A stretch of 5,387 bases of DNA, from NCBI GenBank assembly GCA_002413145.1, contig DHWK01000135.1, positions 10,996-16,382 of the forward strand. The letters are read 5' to 3'. The notes under the pieces were generated by a model. The model did not search any database. It saw only the letters and a list, made by a program, of their open reading frames with translations, and was not told where the DNA came from. Made by a program: the position numbers and the translations under genes. Positions 1 through 5,387 of this stretch are shown in pieces. How positions within the stretch are numbered: the stretch's first letter is position 1; each line of letters opens with the position of its first letter. This DNA comes from a bacterium UBP12_UBA5184. Lineage in GTDB: Bacteria > Vulcanimicrobiota > Vulcanimicrobiia > Vulcanimicrobiales > Vulcanimicrobiaceae.

Positions 1-845
1 GGGCGTGCCGGACCGAGGCGGAGGTCTACGCCGCGCTCGGCCTGCCGTACATCCCTCCCGAGATGCGGCTCGGTGTGGGTGAGATTGAAGCCGCTCTGAA
101 CGGCACCTTGCCGGCTCCCGTCGCTCTCTCCGATTTGCGCGGCGACTTTCATATGCACTGCACCTGGAGCGACGGCTCCGCGACGCTCGAAGAAATGATC
201 GCCGGCGTGGCGGCCCGCGGCTACGAGTATCACGCGATCAGCGATCATTCGTGGGGTCGCAAGGGCTTCGGTCTCGACCCGGCCGATCTGCGTGCGCAGC
301 GCGCGCGCATCGCGGAACTCGGCGCGCGGCACGGCGTCGCGACCTTATGTGCGAGCGAAGTCGACATCCTGCCCGACGGATCGCTGGATTATGACGACGA
401 CGTGCTGGAGTCGCTGGACTTCGTGATCGCGAGCGTCCACTCGGCGACGCACCAATCGCGCGACGAGATGACGGCACGCTTGCTGCGCGCGTGCGAGAAC
501 CGCTACGTCAACGTGATCGGGCATCCGACGGGCCGCGGCGAAGCGTTCGCCGGCTACGAGTTCGATTTCGACGCGGTCTTCGCGGCGGCGGCGCGCACCG
601 GGACTGCCCTCGAAATCGACGGACATCCCTCACGACTCGATCTGCCGAGCGGGCTCGCGCGGCGGGCGAAACAATTGGGCTGCACGTTCAGCCTCGACAG
701 CGACGCGCACGGCGCCGACCAACTCGAGCACGTCGCTTATGCGGTCGGACAAGCGCGGCGCGCTTGGATCGAGGCGAGCGACGTGCTCAACGCGCGCACG
801 CTCGAAGGCGTCGGCGCCTTCGTCTCGGCGAAACGCGCTCGCTAG
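1..845 (+). CDS. polX: DNA polymerase X family protein, C-terminal part with PHP domain (5' truncated)
   Basis: The reading frame is already open at base 3 and ends at TAG 843-845, giving 280 visible residues. The first residues (ACRTEAEVYAALGLPYIPPE) match the end of the polymerase part of bacterial family X polymerases, just before the linker to the PHP domain. Numbering from the Met codon at 63, the PHP metal-site residues are all present: H30 and H32 in FHMHCTWSDG, D37, H62 in ISDHS, E99 in ASEVDIL, H126, H154 in VIGHPTGR, and D214/H216 in DSDAHG. In this family the polymerase part fills short gaps in base excision repair and the PHP part acts as a metal-dependent 3' exonuclease or phosphoesterase; it works on DNA in the cytoplasm. 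Full-length members are about 570 residues, so roughly half lies upstream of the window. The Met at 63 is internal, not the start. The nine ligands suggest an active PHP domain. A stand-alone PHP hydrolase is unlikely because of the polymerase-type linker. Confidence 0.9.
   Translation, partial: ACRTEAEVYAALGLPYIPPEMRLGVGEIEAALNGTLPAPVALSDLRGDFHMHCTWSDGSATLEEMIAGVAARGYEYHAISDHSWGRKGFGLDPADLRAQRARIAELGARHGVATLCASEVDILPDGSLDYDDDVLESLDFVIASVHSATHQSRDEMTARLLRACENRYVNVIGHPTGRGEAFAGYEFDFDAVFAAAARTGTALEIDGHPSRLDLPSGLARRAKQLGCTFSLDSDAHGADQLEHVAYAVGQARRAWIEASDVLNARTLEGVGAFVSAKRAR
803..822. terminator. GC-rich hairpin near the convergent gene ends (weak terminator candidate)
   Basis: A perfect 8-bp inverted repeat (CGAAGGCG, loop TCGG, CGCCTTCG) lies at the end of the polymerase X coding region, 20 bases before its stop, and about 19 bases beyond the stop of the opposing FAH gene. 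Neither side is followed by a T-run, so it is not a canonical intrinsic terminator. It is the only clear stem-loop I saw at this convergent junction. It may equally be a by-product of GC-rich coding sequence. Confidence 0.25.
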
Positions 846-1708
846 CCGACGCCCAGCGGGACCCTGAGCGCGATGACGTTGCGCAGGACGCCGACGCCGG
901 CGATGTCGACCTCGACGACGTCGCCATCCCCCAGAAACTCGGGCGGCGTGCGCGCGAAGCCGACGCCGTCCGGGGTCCCGGTCGCGATGACGTCGCCCGG
1001 TTCGAGCGTGAGGCCGCGCGAGAGGGACGCGATGATCTTCGGGACGCTGAAGATGAGCTGGCTGGTGTTGGCGTGCTGCTTCACTTCGCCATTCAAGCGT
1101 AACGAAATCTCGAGGTTGCCGGGGTCGGGCAGCTCGTCGCTGCCGACGATCCACGGTCCGATCGGGCACGTTTCGTCGAGGCTCTTTCCTTTAAACCACT
1201 GTTGATGGTCGCGCTGCAGGTCGCGTGCCGTGAGGTCGTTGAGACAGGTGTAACCGAAGACGACCGAGAGCGCCCGCTCCTCGGGGACGTCGCGGCAACG
1301 CTCGCCGATGACGACCGCGAGTTCCGCTTCCCAGTCGTACTGCGGCGAAATCTCCGGCGAGAGGTTGAGCGTCTGTTCGGGATCCGAGATCGCCGTCGGC
1401 GCCTTCGTGAAGAACGTCGGGACGCCGGGAAGTTTGAGCTCGGTCCCGCGCGCTCGCGCGACCTCCTCGGCGTGACCGATATAGTTGCGGCCCACCGCGA
1501 AGACGTTCTTGAGCGGGCGCACCGGCGCGAGCAGCGTCGCGTCCGCCAAGAGAACCGGCGTCTCGGTCGCGAGTTGGCTGCGGCCGGCCGCCGGAAGACC
1601 GATGTAATCGCGCATCGTCGCGACGCTTGCCGGCAGCGGATGGATCTCGCCGCCGCGCAAGATCCCGGGCCGCGGACGACCTTGCTGTAAGAACGTTACG
1701 TATCGCAT
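842..1708 (-). CDS. Fumarylacetoacetate hydrolase (FAH) family protein
   Basis: This is a 288-residue cytosolic enzyme of the FAH superfamily, which cleaves, decarboxylates or isomerises oxo-diacids (acylpyruvases, fumarylpyruvate hydrolase, homoprotocatechuate-pathway isomerase/decarboxylase). Numbering from the ATG at 1708, an N-terminal part (MRYVTFLQQGRPRPGILRGG, 1-20) precedes the catalytic domain. VGRNYIGHAEE gives a probable catalytic H79/E82 pair. DWEAELAVVIG supplies metal ligands E127 and E129, and CLNDLTARDLQ the third ligand D158. FKGKSLDETCPIGPW (K175) and TGTPDGVGF (243-251) complete the family signature. The pocket residues do not reveal the substrate to me, and the neighbours name no catabolic pathway. 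The frame opens further upstream to a TTG at 1753 that overlaps the TGA of the preceding gene as TTGA. I prefer the ATG because the family start normally reads like MRYVTF and the 15 extra residues look unlike domain sequence. Neither start has a clear Shine-Dalgarno. The stop shares CTAG with the converging gene. Confidence 0.9.
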   Translation of the reverse strand: MRYVTFLQQGRPRPGILRGGEIHPLPASVATMRDYIGLPAAGRSQLATETPVLLADATLLAPVRPLKNVFAVGRNYIGHAEEVARARGTELKLPGVPTFFTKAPTAISDPEQTLNLSPEISPQYDWEAELAVVIGERCRDVPEERALSVVFGYTCLNDLTARDLQRDHQQWFKGKSLDETCPIGPWIVGSDELPDPGNLEISLRLNGEVKQHANTSQLIFSVPKIIASLSRGLTLEPGDVIATGTPDGVGFARTPPEFLGDGDVVEVDIAGVGVLRNVIALRVPLGVG

Positions 1709-1749
1709 AATGGCCGCGGGTTCGATTCCGTCGGGAGCCGTCCCCCCGC

Positions 1750-1974
1750 TCAACTCGGCCGGCGGGTGAGGTGCCAGCTATCGCAATACACACAATGGTA
1801 GGTGTAGAGGACGTCGGCCATCCCGTTCATTGCGGCGTGCGCGCGCGCCTCGTCTTGGCTGCGGTAGGCATCTTTGCGCGTGCAACTGCGTTCGAGATCG
1901 CGATCGGTTGCCTCATCGACGCCTTCGCGATTCGCCAGCCACCATTTGAGAGGATCGAACTCGCGTGGCGGCAT
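1750..1974 (-). CDS. Small protein with possible zinc-ribbon-like C-X2-C-X3-H motif
   Basis: This 74-residue protein starts at ATG 1974 and ends at TGA 1750-1752. A strong Shine-Dalgarno supports both its expression and its start. The N-terminal third is charged (EFDPLKWWLANREG). Then come C31 in SCTRKDAYRS, a helix with DEARAHAAM, and a C-terminal YHCVYCDSWHLTRRP. Cys31, Cys61, Cys64 and His68 could form one zinc site. The pattern of Cys-Lys, then a Tyr-Ser/Gln-x-x-Ala helix, then YxCxxCxxWHLT resembles short uncharacterised proteins of bacteria and phages that probably bind metal or nucleic acid; this is recalled resemblance, not a search result. It lies 13 bp after the upstream exported-protein gene and leads into the FAH gene, so it is probably cotranscribed. 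No enzymatic role is visible. Cytoplasmic location is inferred from the absence of any hydrophobic segment. Confidence 0.75.
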   Translation of the reverse strand: MPPREFDPLKWWLANREGVDEATDRDLERSCTRKDAYRSQDEARAHAAMNGMADVLYTYHCVYCDSWHLTRRPS

Positions 1975-1978
1975 CTGC

Positions 1979-1985
1979 TCACCTC
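1979..1985 (-). promoter_or_regulatory. Strong Shine-Dalgarno of the 74-residue gene
   Basis: Read on the minus strand the bases are GAGGTGA, a full match to the complement of the 16S rRNA tail. The GAGG core lies seven bases before ATG 1974. The site starts three bases past the TGA (1988-1990) of the upstream gene, so ribosomes ending there could reinitiate. It is the only textbook ribosome site I found in the window. Confidence 0.75.
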
Positions 1986-1987
1986 GC

Positions 1988-2542
1988 TCAATGTGGCGCC
2001 GCGCTCGGCGCCGCGCTGGCGTGGAGGTTCTTCAACTGCTCTTTCAATTGCTGCTGGATGGCTTGCTGCTTGAGCGCCGCCTGGGCTTTGGCCGCGTTGC
2101 GCTGGCTTGCCTCGGCGTAGACGTTAACGAGGCCGAGCGCCGCCGCGTTGACCCCGCCCGCCCGCAGTAAGGCCACGGACCGCTTCACGAGTTGGGTCTT
2201 CGGATCGTAGTCGTACGAAACGCGATACAACCCCGAGATCGCTTTTCCGTCGTTGCGCCGAATGAACGTCTGCACGACGTTGCCGAACGTCACTGCGTCG
2301 AAGCGTTTGTCCTTCGAGCGGGCCGCCGAACGGACGCCGCTTACTTGGCCTTTGGCATTGACTTCGACGACGTACTTCGTATGCTGCGCCGCCTTGGGAT
2401 ACAGCGGCCGGAATTTCGTCAGGTCGATTTGCGGCGCGGGGGAGGCGGCCGGTCGGGGAGTCGACGCGGCCAAGGACGGCGCTCCCAGAATCGCACTGAA
2501 GAGAGCGGCGCAGAGGACGCCCTTGAAAACATGCCGTGTCAC
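1988..2542 (-). CDS. Exported protein with possible TonB-C-like domain and Ala/Gln-rich C-terminal helix
   Basis: This 184-residue protein starts at GTG 2542 and ends at TGA 1988-1990. Residues 1-25 form a signal peptide: a basic MTRHVFKG start, a hydrophobic stretch at 9-21 and a likely cleavage site at SLA (23-25). A Pro/Ala-rich linker (27-37) follows. Residues about 44-127 look like one small alpha/beta domain, with YVVEVNAKGQVSGVRSAARS, then a helix containing FDAVTFGNVVQTFI and a strand YRVSYDY. This order recalls the C-terminal domain of TonB-type proteins, but the similarity is too weak to assign a role, and the signal peptide looks cleavable rather than a TonB anchor. Residues 131-173 are a strongly helical Ala/Gln/Lys segment (ASQRNAAKAQAALKQQAIQQ), possibly a coiled coil, and the end is SAAPSAAPH. 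It is probably periplasmic or extracytoplasmic. It is the first gene of the minus-strand cluster. Only a weak AGGGC lies before the GTG. Function unknown. Confidence 0.78.
   Translation of the reverse strand: MTRHVFKGVLCAALFSAILGAPSLAASTPRPAASPAPQIDLTKFRPLYPKAAQHTKYVVEVNAKGQVSGVRSAARSKDKRFDAVTFGNVVQTFIRRNDGKAISGLYRVSYDYDPKTQLVKRSVALLRAGGVNAAALGLVNVYAEASQRNAAKAQAALKQQAIQQQLKEQLKNLHASAAPSAAPH
1995..2017. repeat. Short tandem direct repeat in the C-terminal codons
   Basis: The 11-mer GGCGCCGCGCT occurs twice with a 12-base period (1995-2005 and 2007-2017). On the minus strand it encodes the doubled Ser-Ala-Ala-Pro tail of the exported protein. It is most likely simple slippage in GC-rich coding sequence. 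Confidence 0.6.
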
Positions 2543-2601
2543 GCTTGCCCTATACCCAGCCGGGCGGGGGTGCTTCGAGCCATCGCCGAAGCCCGGGCGC
2601 C
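2543..2601. promoter_or_regulatory. Divergent intergenic region, expected to hold promoters for both directions
   Basis: These 59 bases separate the GTG start of the minus-strand exported protein from the GTG chosen for the plus-strand lipoprotein, so both transcription units must be driven from here or from within the opposing gene. On the minus strand a -10-like TATAGG (2549-2554) ends six bases before the GTG, a spacing expected of a leaderless transcript. No convincing -35 box is visible for it. On the plus strand I see no good -10 element and no Shine-Dalgarno before GTG 2602. The call rests mainly on geometry. Confidence 0.4.
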
Positions 2602-3048
2602 GTGAAAGAATCTCTTCTGCGCGGCCCTGCCGGCCGCGCGCTCTTCTTTGCCTTTTGCGGATTCGCGCTCCTATCCGGTTGCAAGGATCAGCCGCAGGCC
2701 CCCAACGCGCCGAACGGCTTGGTGCAATCGGTCAGCGACATCAAGATCAAGTCGCTGCGAGTCCTTTCCGCCCCGGAGAACTCAGTCCAAGGCGATACGC
2801 TCTACGTCATCAATTTTACGTTCACGAACGACGTCGGACGCGATTTCATTCCTAGGCTCAACCACTTCACGTTCGAGGATGCCAACAAGATTCGCCACAC
2901 CGCAATCGATTCGGGCAGCACGGCCCTGGCGGGTTTGTTCCACAACTCCGACGAGGTGCTGAAGAAGGACGAGTCGCGCGACTATACCGCCGCGTTCCTC
3001 GTCTATGCGGGCTCGTACGGAACGCTCTATTACGCGCTGGACTTCTAA
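2602..3048 (+). CDS. Small predicted lipoprotein, function unknown
   Basis: This 148-residue protein starts at GTG 2602 and ends at TAA 3046-3048. It has a type II signal peptide: basic MKESLLRGPAGR, a hydrophobic stretch at 13-24 and the lipobox LLSGC with the lipidated Cys at residue 27. The next residue is Lys, not Asp, which under the E. coli sorting rule favours the outer membrane. A short Pro/Asn/Gln-rich tether (QPQAPNAPNG) leads to one domain of about 100 residues. Its strands, such as DTLYVINFTFTND (65-77) and RDYTAAFLVY, suggest an immunoglobulin-like beta sandwich of the type found in many small bacterial lipoproteins (DUF4352-like in general look; not verified). The frame stays open to a GTG at 2536, but that would put 22 unsuitable residues ahead of the signal peptide and overlap the divergent gene, so 2602 is preferred despite a poor ribosome site. 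The A2M-like gene follows after 19 bp in the same direction, suggesting cotranscription and a shared envelope role. Confidence 0.82.
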   Translation: MKESLLRGPAGRALFFAFCGFALLSGCKDQPQAPNAPNGLVQSVSDIKIKSLRVLSAPENSVQGDTLYVINFTFTNDVGRDFIPRLNHFTFEDANKIRHTAIDSGSTALAGLFHNSDEVLKKDESRDYTAAFLVYAGSYGTLYYALDF

Positions 3049-3067
3049 GCTCCGTATAGCGCAGGGG

Positions 3068-5387
3068 GTGCTCCGGTCCGGTCGTGCGGCCGTCGCCTTA
3101 CTCTTGCTGCACGCCGTCGCGATCGGGCCCGTGCAAGCGGCCCGGCCGCTCCTGGACAAGGGCCAATGGGACGCCTACTTTGCCCTGTTCGCGCGCGACG
3201 TAAGCGTACCGTGGAAGCCCGCGACGGTGCGCCTCGATTCGTATTCGGGCGCGCCGGTCGATTTCGCCGCCTACAACGTGGACCCGGCCGAGGTCATCAT
3301 CGCCGGCCAGAACCGTCAGCCGCGGCCGCTCGACACCGCCCATCGCACGCCGCTGGCACGCTGGAAGTTCTCGCCGCCCCCCGGGCTGCGCTTCGAGTCG
3401 AGCGACGTCGCCATCCCGATCGGAAGCCAGGAAGGCTTCTACGTGATCGAAGCGCGGCGCGGCGAAGCGATCCAGCAAGTCTGGATCAATCGGACCCACA
3501 TCGGACTCTTGACGAAAGAGAGTCCCGAGGGTTTGTTGCTATGGGGCGTCGATCTGCGCGCCGGCCGGCCGATCGCGAATATGAAGGTCGCGTTCTTGGT
3601 CGGCTTGCACTTGCTCGAGCGAACAACCGACTCCAGCGGGTTGATCGTCTGGCGCGACATGCGCAATCGTCCCCTTTTCGCGCTCGCCGCAAGCGGCGCG
3701 GGACGCGCGTTCGTTTCGCTTCTCCCCCAAGCGCCGATCCCCGGGGCGGTCGTCGGGCTGCGGCTCGAGTCGGCGGTGGTGCGCGCCGGCTCGGCGGTGC
3801 ATTTCGCCGGTTTCGCGCGGCGGCGGGTCAACGGGAGCCTCAAACTTGCCGGCGGCGAGCTGCGCGTCACGCTGGTCGGCTCCGGACGAACCGTCGCGGC
3901 GACGACGGCGCGGCTGGACGCGGCGGGCGCGTTCGACGGCACGCTCGACGTTCCGTCGAGCCCCGAGTCGGGCGATTACGCCGTCCTCGCGAGCGCCGCC
4001 GGCAGCGTCGGCGGGACGAGCGGCCGCGTCGACGCGGCCGCCGATCTGTCCCTTTCGATTCAGTCGAACTGTCCGTGCGATCCGGCCACGCCGGTGACCC
4101 TCACGCTCGGCGCAACGCGTTCGAAGACGGGCGTCGCCGGCGTCCCGATCGCCCTGCGCGTCGTGCGCGCGCCGCACATCGTTCCACCCGACGCCTCCGA
4201 CCAAGCGCCGCGCTGGGGTACGACCATCGTCTACAGCGCTACGCTGCGGACCGATTCGAGTGGCCGAGCAGCGGTTTCGCTGCCGGTACCCGCCGATGGG
4301 CTCGATTCCAGTTACGGCATCGAAGCGACGACCCGCGGTGCCTCGGCGACGACGCGCATCGCCGTCCCCCACGCGCGGATCGCGCTGGCGGTCGAGCCGG
4401 TCGCAACGAGGGTCGATCCGGGCCAGCCGGTTGCCGTCGACGTGCGCGGTTTCGACGCGTCGGGCGGCGCGCCGGCGGCGGGTCTGGTCGCGCATCTGCG
4501 TCTCTCGCACGGTTCGACGGTGCAGGCTCAGGACGTGACGCTCGATGCGGGCGGGCGGGCGCGCGCGGTTTTCCGCAACGTGAGCCTCGGCTCGAATCTC
4601 ATTCTCGCGAACGCCGACGTCGCCGGCCGCCAGGTTCTCGACGCGTCGGCCGTAAGCATCGAACCGCGCGCGCTCTCCGGCGCGCCGCCGTCGGATCTAG
4701 GATCGGTCGTTATCGCTTTGGATAAGGCGCGCTACCACGTCGGCGAGCGCATCACGATTCGCGCGAACGCGCCGGGCGCCGGCGGGGACGCGCTGATCAC
4801 GTTGGACGGGGCGCGCACCTACGCGACGCGTCTGGGCGCTGCGTCCGGCGGCCAAGTAACGGCGACGCTTGACCTCGGTGACCCGCAAGGTGACGTACGC
4901 GTATCGGCGGCTTTCGTGCGCGATGGAGCGATCGCGCTCGGAACCGCGCGAATCCAGCTCGACGGACCCGGCCACGCGCGGACGACCGAACTCGTCCTCG
5001 ACCGCGCGCGCTACTCACCCGGCGAGACGGCCCACGTTTCGGTCCGCGACGGCGCCGATCGCGGCGGCGCCACCTATGCGATTCGCGTCGCGGACGGCCC
5101 GGAAAGCGGCTCGGCGCTCTTCGACGATGCGCCGGCAGTGCTTTCCGGCGGCGGAACGACGTCGCAGAATCCGGCTTCGGAAAATCCGCGCTGGCACGCC
5201 TACGTCACGCCCGCGAATTCAAAGGCGAGCGACATCTTTGCCGCCGAGGAAGCACGCAAGGCGCCGACCGAACCGCCCTCGATCGCCGCGGCGGCGCCGC
5301 GCACGATGCTCTGGCGCGTCGAACGCCTCGCCGCCGATAATTTCGATCTCGCCGTTCCGCGCGAGCGCGGGCGGTACGTCATTTCGG
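3068..5387 (+). CDS. Alpha-2-macroglobulin-like secreted protein with MG domains (3' truncated)
   Basis: One uninterrupted frame runs from GTG 3068 off the right edge, giving 773 visible residues. Residues 1-24 form a signal peptide (MLRSGRAAVALLLLHAVAIG, cleavage after VQA) with no lipobox, so the protein is exported but not N-terminally lipidated. A first bead spans about 40-130. An MG2-type segment (138-215) contains GLLLWGVDLRAGRPIANMKV and TTDSSGLIVW. An MG3-type segment (about 228-312) contains AGSAVHFAGFARR, DAAGAFDGTLDVP and SGDYAVLA. Further sandwich domains begin near 325, 438, 551 (LDKARYHVGE) and 644 (LDRARYSPGE). A loop rich in Gly, Ser, Pro and Ala lies at about 690-745. Bacterial macroglobulins are large envelope proteins thought to trap proteases. 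The region where a thioester CxEQ motif would lie is beyond the window, so it cannot be said whether this protein is thioester-bearing. The only visible cysteines are C335 and C337. An in-frame ATG at 3005 overlaps the lipoprotein gene and would lengthen the n-region; GTG 3068 gives the cleaner signal peptide. Family assignment is from motif pattern, not a search. Confidence 0.85.
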   Translation, partial: MLRSGRAAVALLLLHAVAIGPVQAARPLLDKGQWDAYFALFARDVSVPWKPATVRLDSYSGAPVDFAAYNVDPAEVIIAGQNRQPRPLDTAHRTPLARWKFSPPPGLRFESSDVAIPIGSQEGFYVIEARRGEAIQQVWINRTHIGLLTKESPEGLLLWGVDLRAGRPIANMKVAFLVGLHLLERTTDSSGLIVWRDMRNRPLFALAASGAGRAFVSLLPQAPIPGAVVGLRLESAVVRAGSAVHFAGFARRRVNGSLKLAGGELRVTLVGSGRTVAATTARLDAAGAFDGTLDVPSSPESGDYAVLASAAGSVGGTSGRVDAAADLSLSIQSNCPCDPATPVTLTLGATRSKTGVAGVPIALRVVRAPHIVPPDASDQAPRWGTTIVYSATLRTDSSGRAAVSLPVPADGLDSSYGIEATTRGASATTRIAVPHARIALAVEPVATRVDPGQPVAVDVRGFDASGGAPAAGLVAHLRLSHGSTVQAQDVTLDAGGRARAVFRNVSLGSNLILANADVAGRQVLDASAVSIEPRALSGAPPSDLGSVVIALDKARYHVGERITIRANAPGAGGDALITLDGARTYATRLGAASGGQVTATLDLGDPQGDVRVSAAFVRDGAIALGTARIQLDGPGHARTTELVLDRARYSPGETAHVSVRDGADRGGATYAIRVADGPESGSALFDDAPAVLSGGGTTSQNPASENPRWHAYVTPANSKASDIFAAEEARKAPTEPPSIAAAAPRTMLWRVERLAADNFDLAVPRERGRYVIS

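Noticed and set aside
491..1102. 203-codon plus-strand open frame across the convergent junction
   Set aside because: It spans the ends of two recognised genes in the wrong frame of each and has Arg/Asp-rich low-information sequence.
1709..1740. tRNA or tmRNA 3'-end-like sequence on the plus strand (GCGGGTTCGATTCC, a T-loop look-alike)
   Set aside because: The loop matches well, but the T-stem pairs badly after the first two base pairs, no matching 5' acceptor or anticodon arm lies upstream, and upstream bases encode the conserved FAH N-terminus on the other strand. Probably chance; an att-site remnant cannot be supported.
842..2542. A dedicated aromatic-degradation operon around the FAH gene
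   Set aside because: Neither cotranscribed neighbour is a catabolic enzyme, transporter or regulator, so no pathway can be assigned.
2536..2601. Longer N-terminus for the lipoprotein from GTG 2536
   Set aside because: It would place 22 polar, Pro/Gly-rich residues before a good type II signal peptide and overlap the divergent gene start.
3005..3067. Upstream ATG start for the A2M-like protein
   Set aside because: It overlaps the lipoprotein coding end by 44 bases and adds a long Arg-rich n-region; GTG 3068 gives a normal signal peptide. It is kept as an alternative only.
3539..4510. 323-codon minus-strand open frame opposite the A2M-like gene
   Set aside because: Arg/Asp-rich, no recognisable motif, fully antisense to a well-supported gene; a GC-driven shadow.
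3166..4725. 519-codon plus-strand open frame overlapping the A2M-like gene
   Set aside because: Its translation is extremely Arg-rich with no domain pattern, as expected from an off-frame read of GC-rich coding sequence. The frame starting at 3068 has a signal peptide and MG motifs throughout.

Overview
The window is a high-GC, gene-dense bacterial chromosomal segment carrying six protein-coding genes, two of them cut by the window edges. Several starts are GTG. Two products carry signal peptides and one is a predicted lipoprotein, which fits a bacterium with an elaborate cell envelope. The mix recalls poorly cultured high-GC phyla such as Eremiobacterota/Vulcanimicrobiota, but that is only an impression; the sequence alone does not fix the taxon. 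No RNA gene, insertion sequence, CRISPR array or integrase is supported, and no gene-free stretch exceeds about 60 bases.

Left part (1-845, + strand): the C-terminal part of a family X DNA polymerase, with the end of the polymerase part and a complete PHP phosphoesterase domain. It converges tail to tail with a minus-strand cluster, and the two stop codons share the palindrome CTAG.

Minus-strand cluster (2542 down to 842): in transcription order, an exported protein with a possible TonB-C-like domain and an Ala/Gln-rich C-terminal helix; a 74-residue protein with a likely Cys/His metal site; and a fumarylacetoacetate hydrolase (FAH) family enzyme. Spacing is tight (13 bp, then about 41 bp or a 3-bp overlap depending on the FAH start), so they are probably one operon, although the functions are not obviously related.

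Plus-strand envelope pair (2602 to the end): starting divergently from the minus cluster across a 59-bp gap, a small lipoprotein is followed after 19 bp by a long open frame that leaves the window. That frame encodes a secreted alpha-2-macroglobulin (A2M)-like protein with a signal peptide and several macroglobulin (MG) beta-sandwich domains. The two probably form an envelope module. The main targets for a second look are this lipoprotein/A2M pair, the CPC motif and the low-complexity loop in the A2M protein, and the compact divergent start region. No clearly new system can be demonstrated from the sequence alone.
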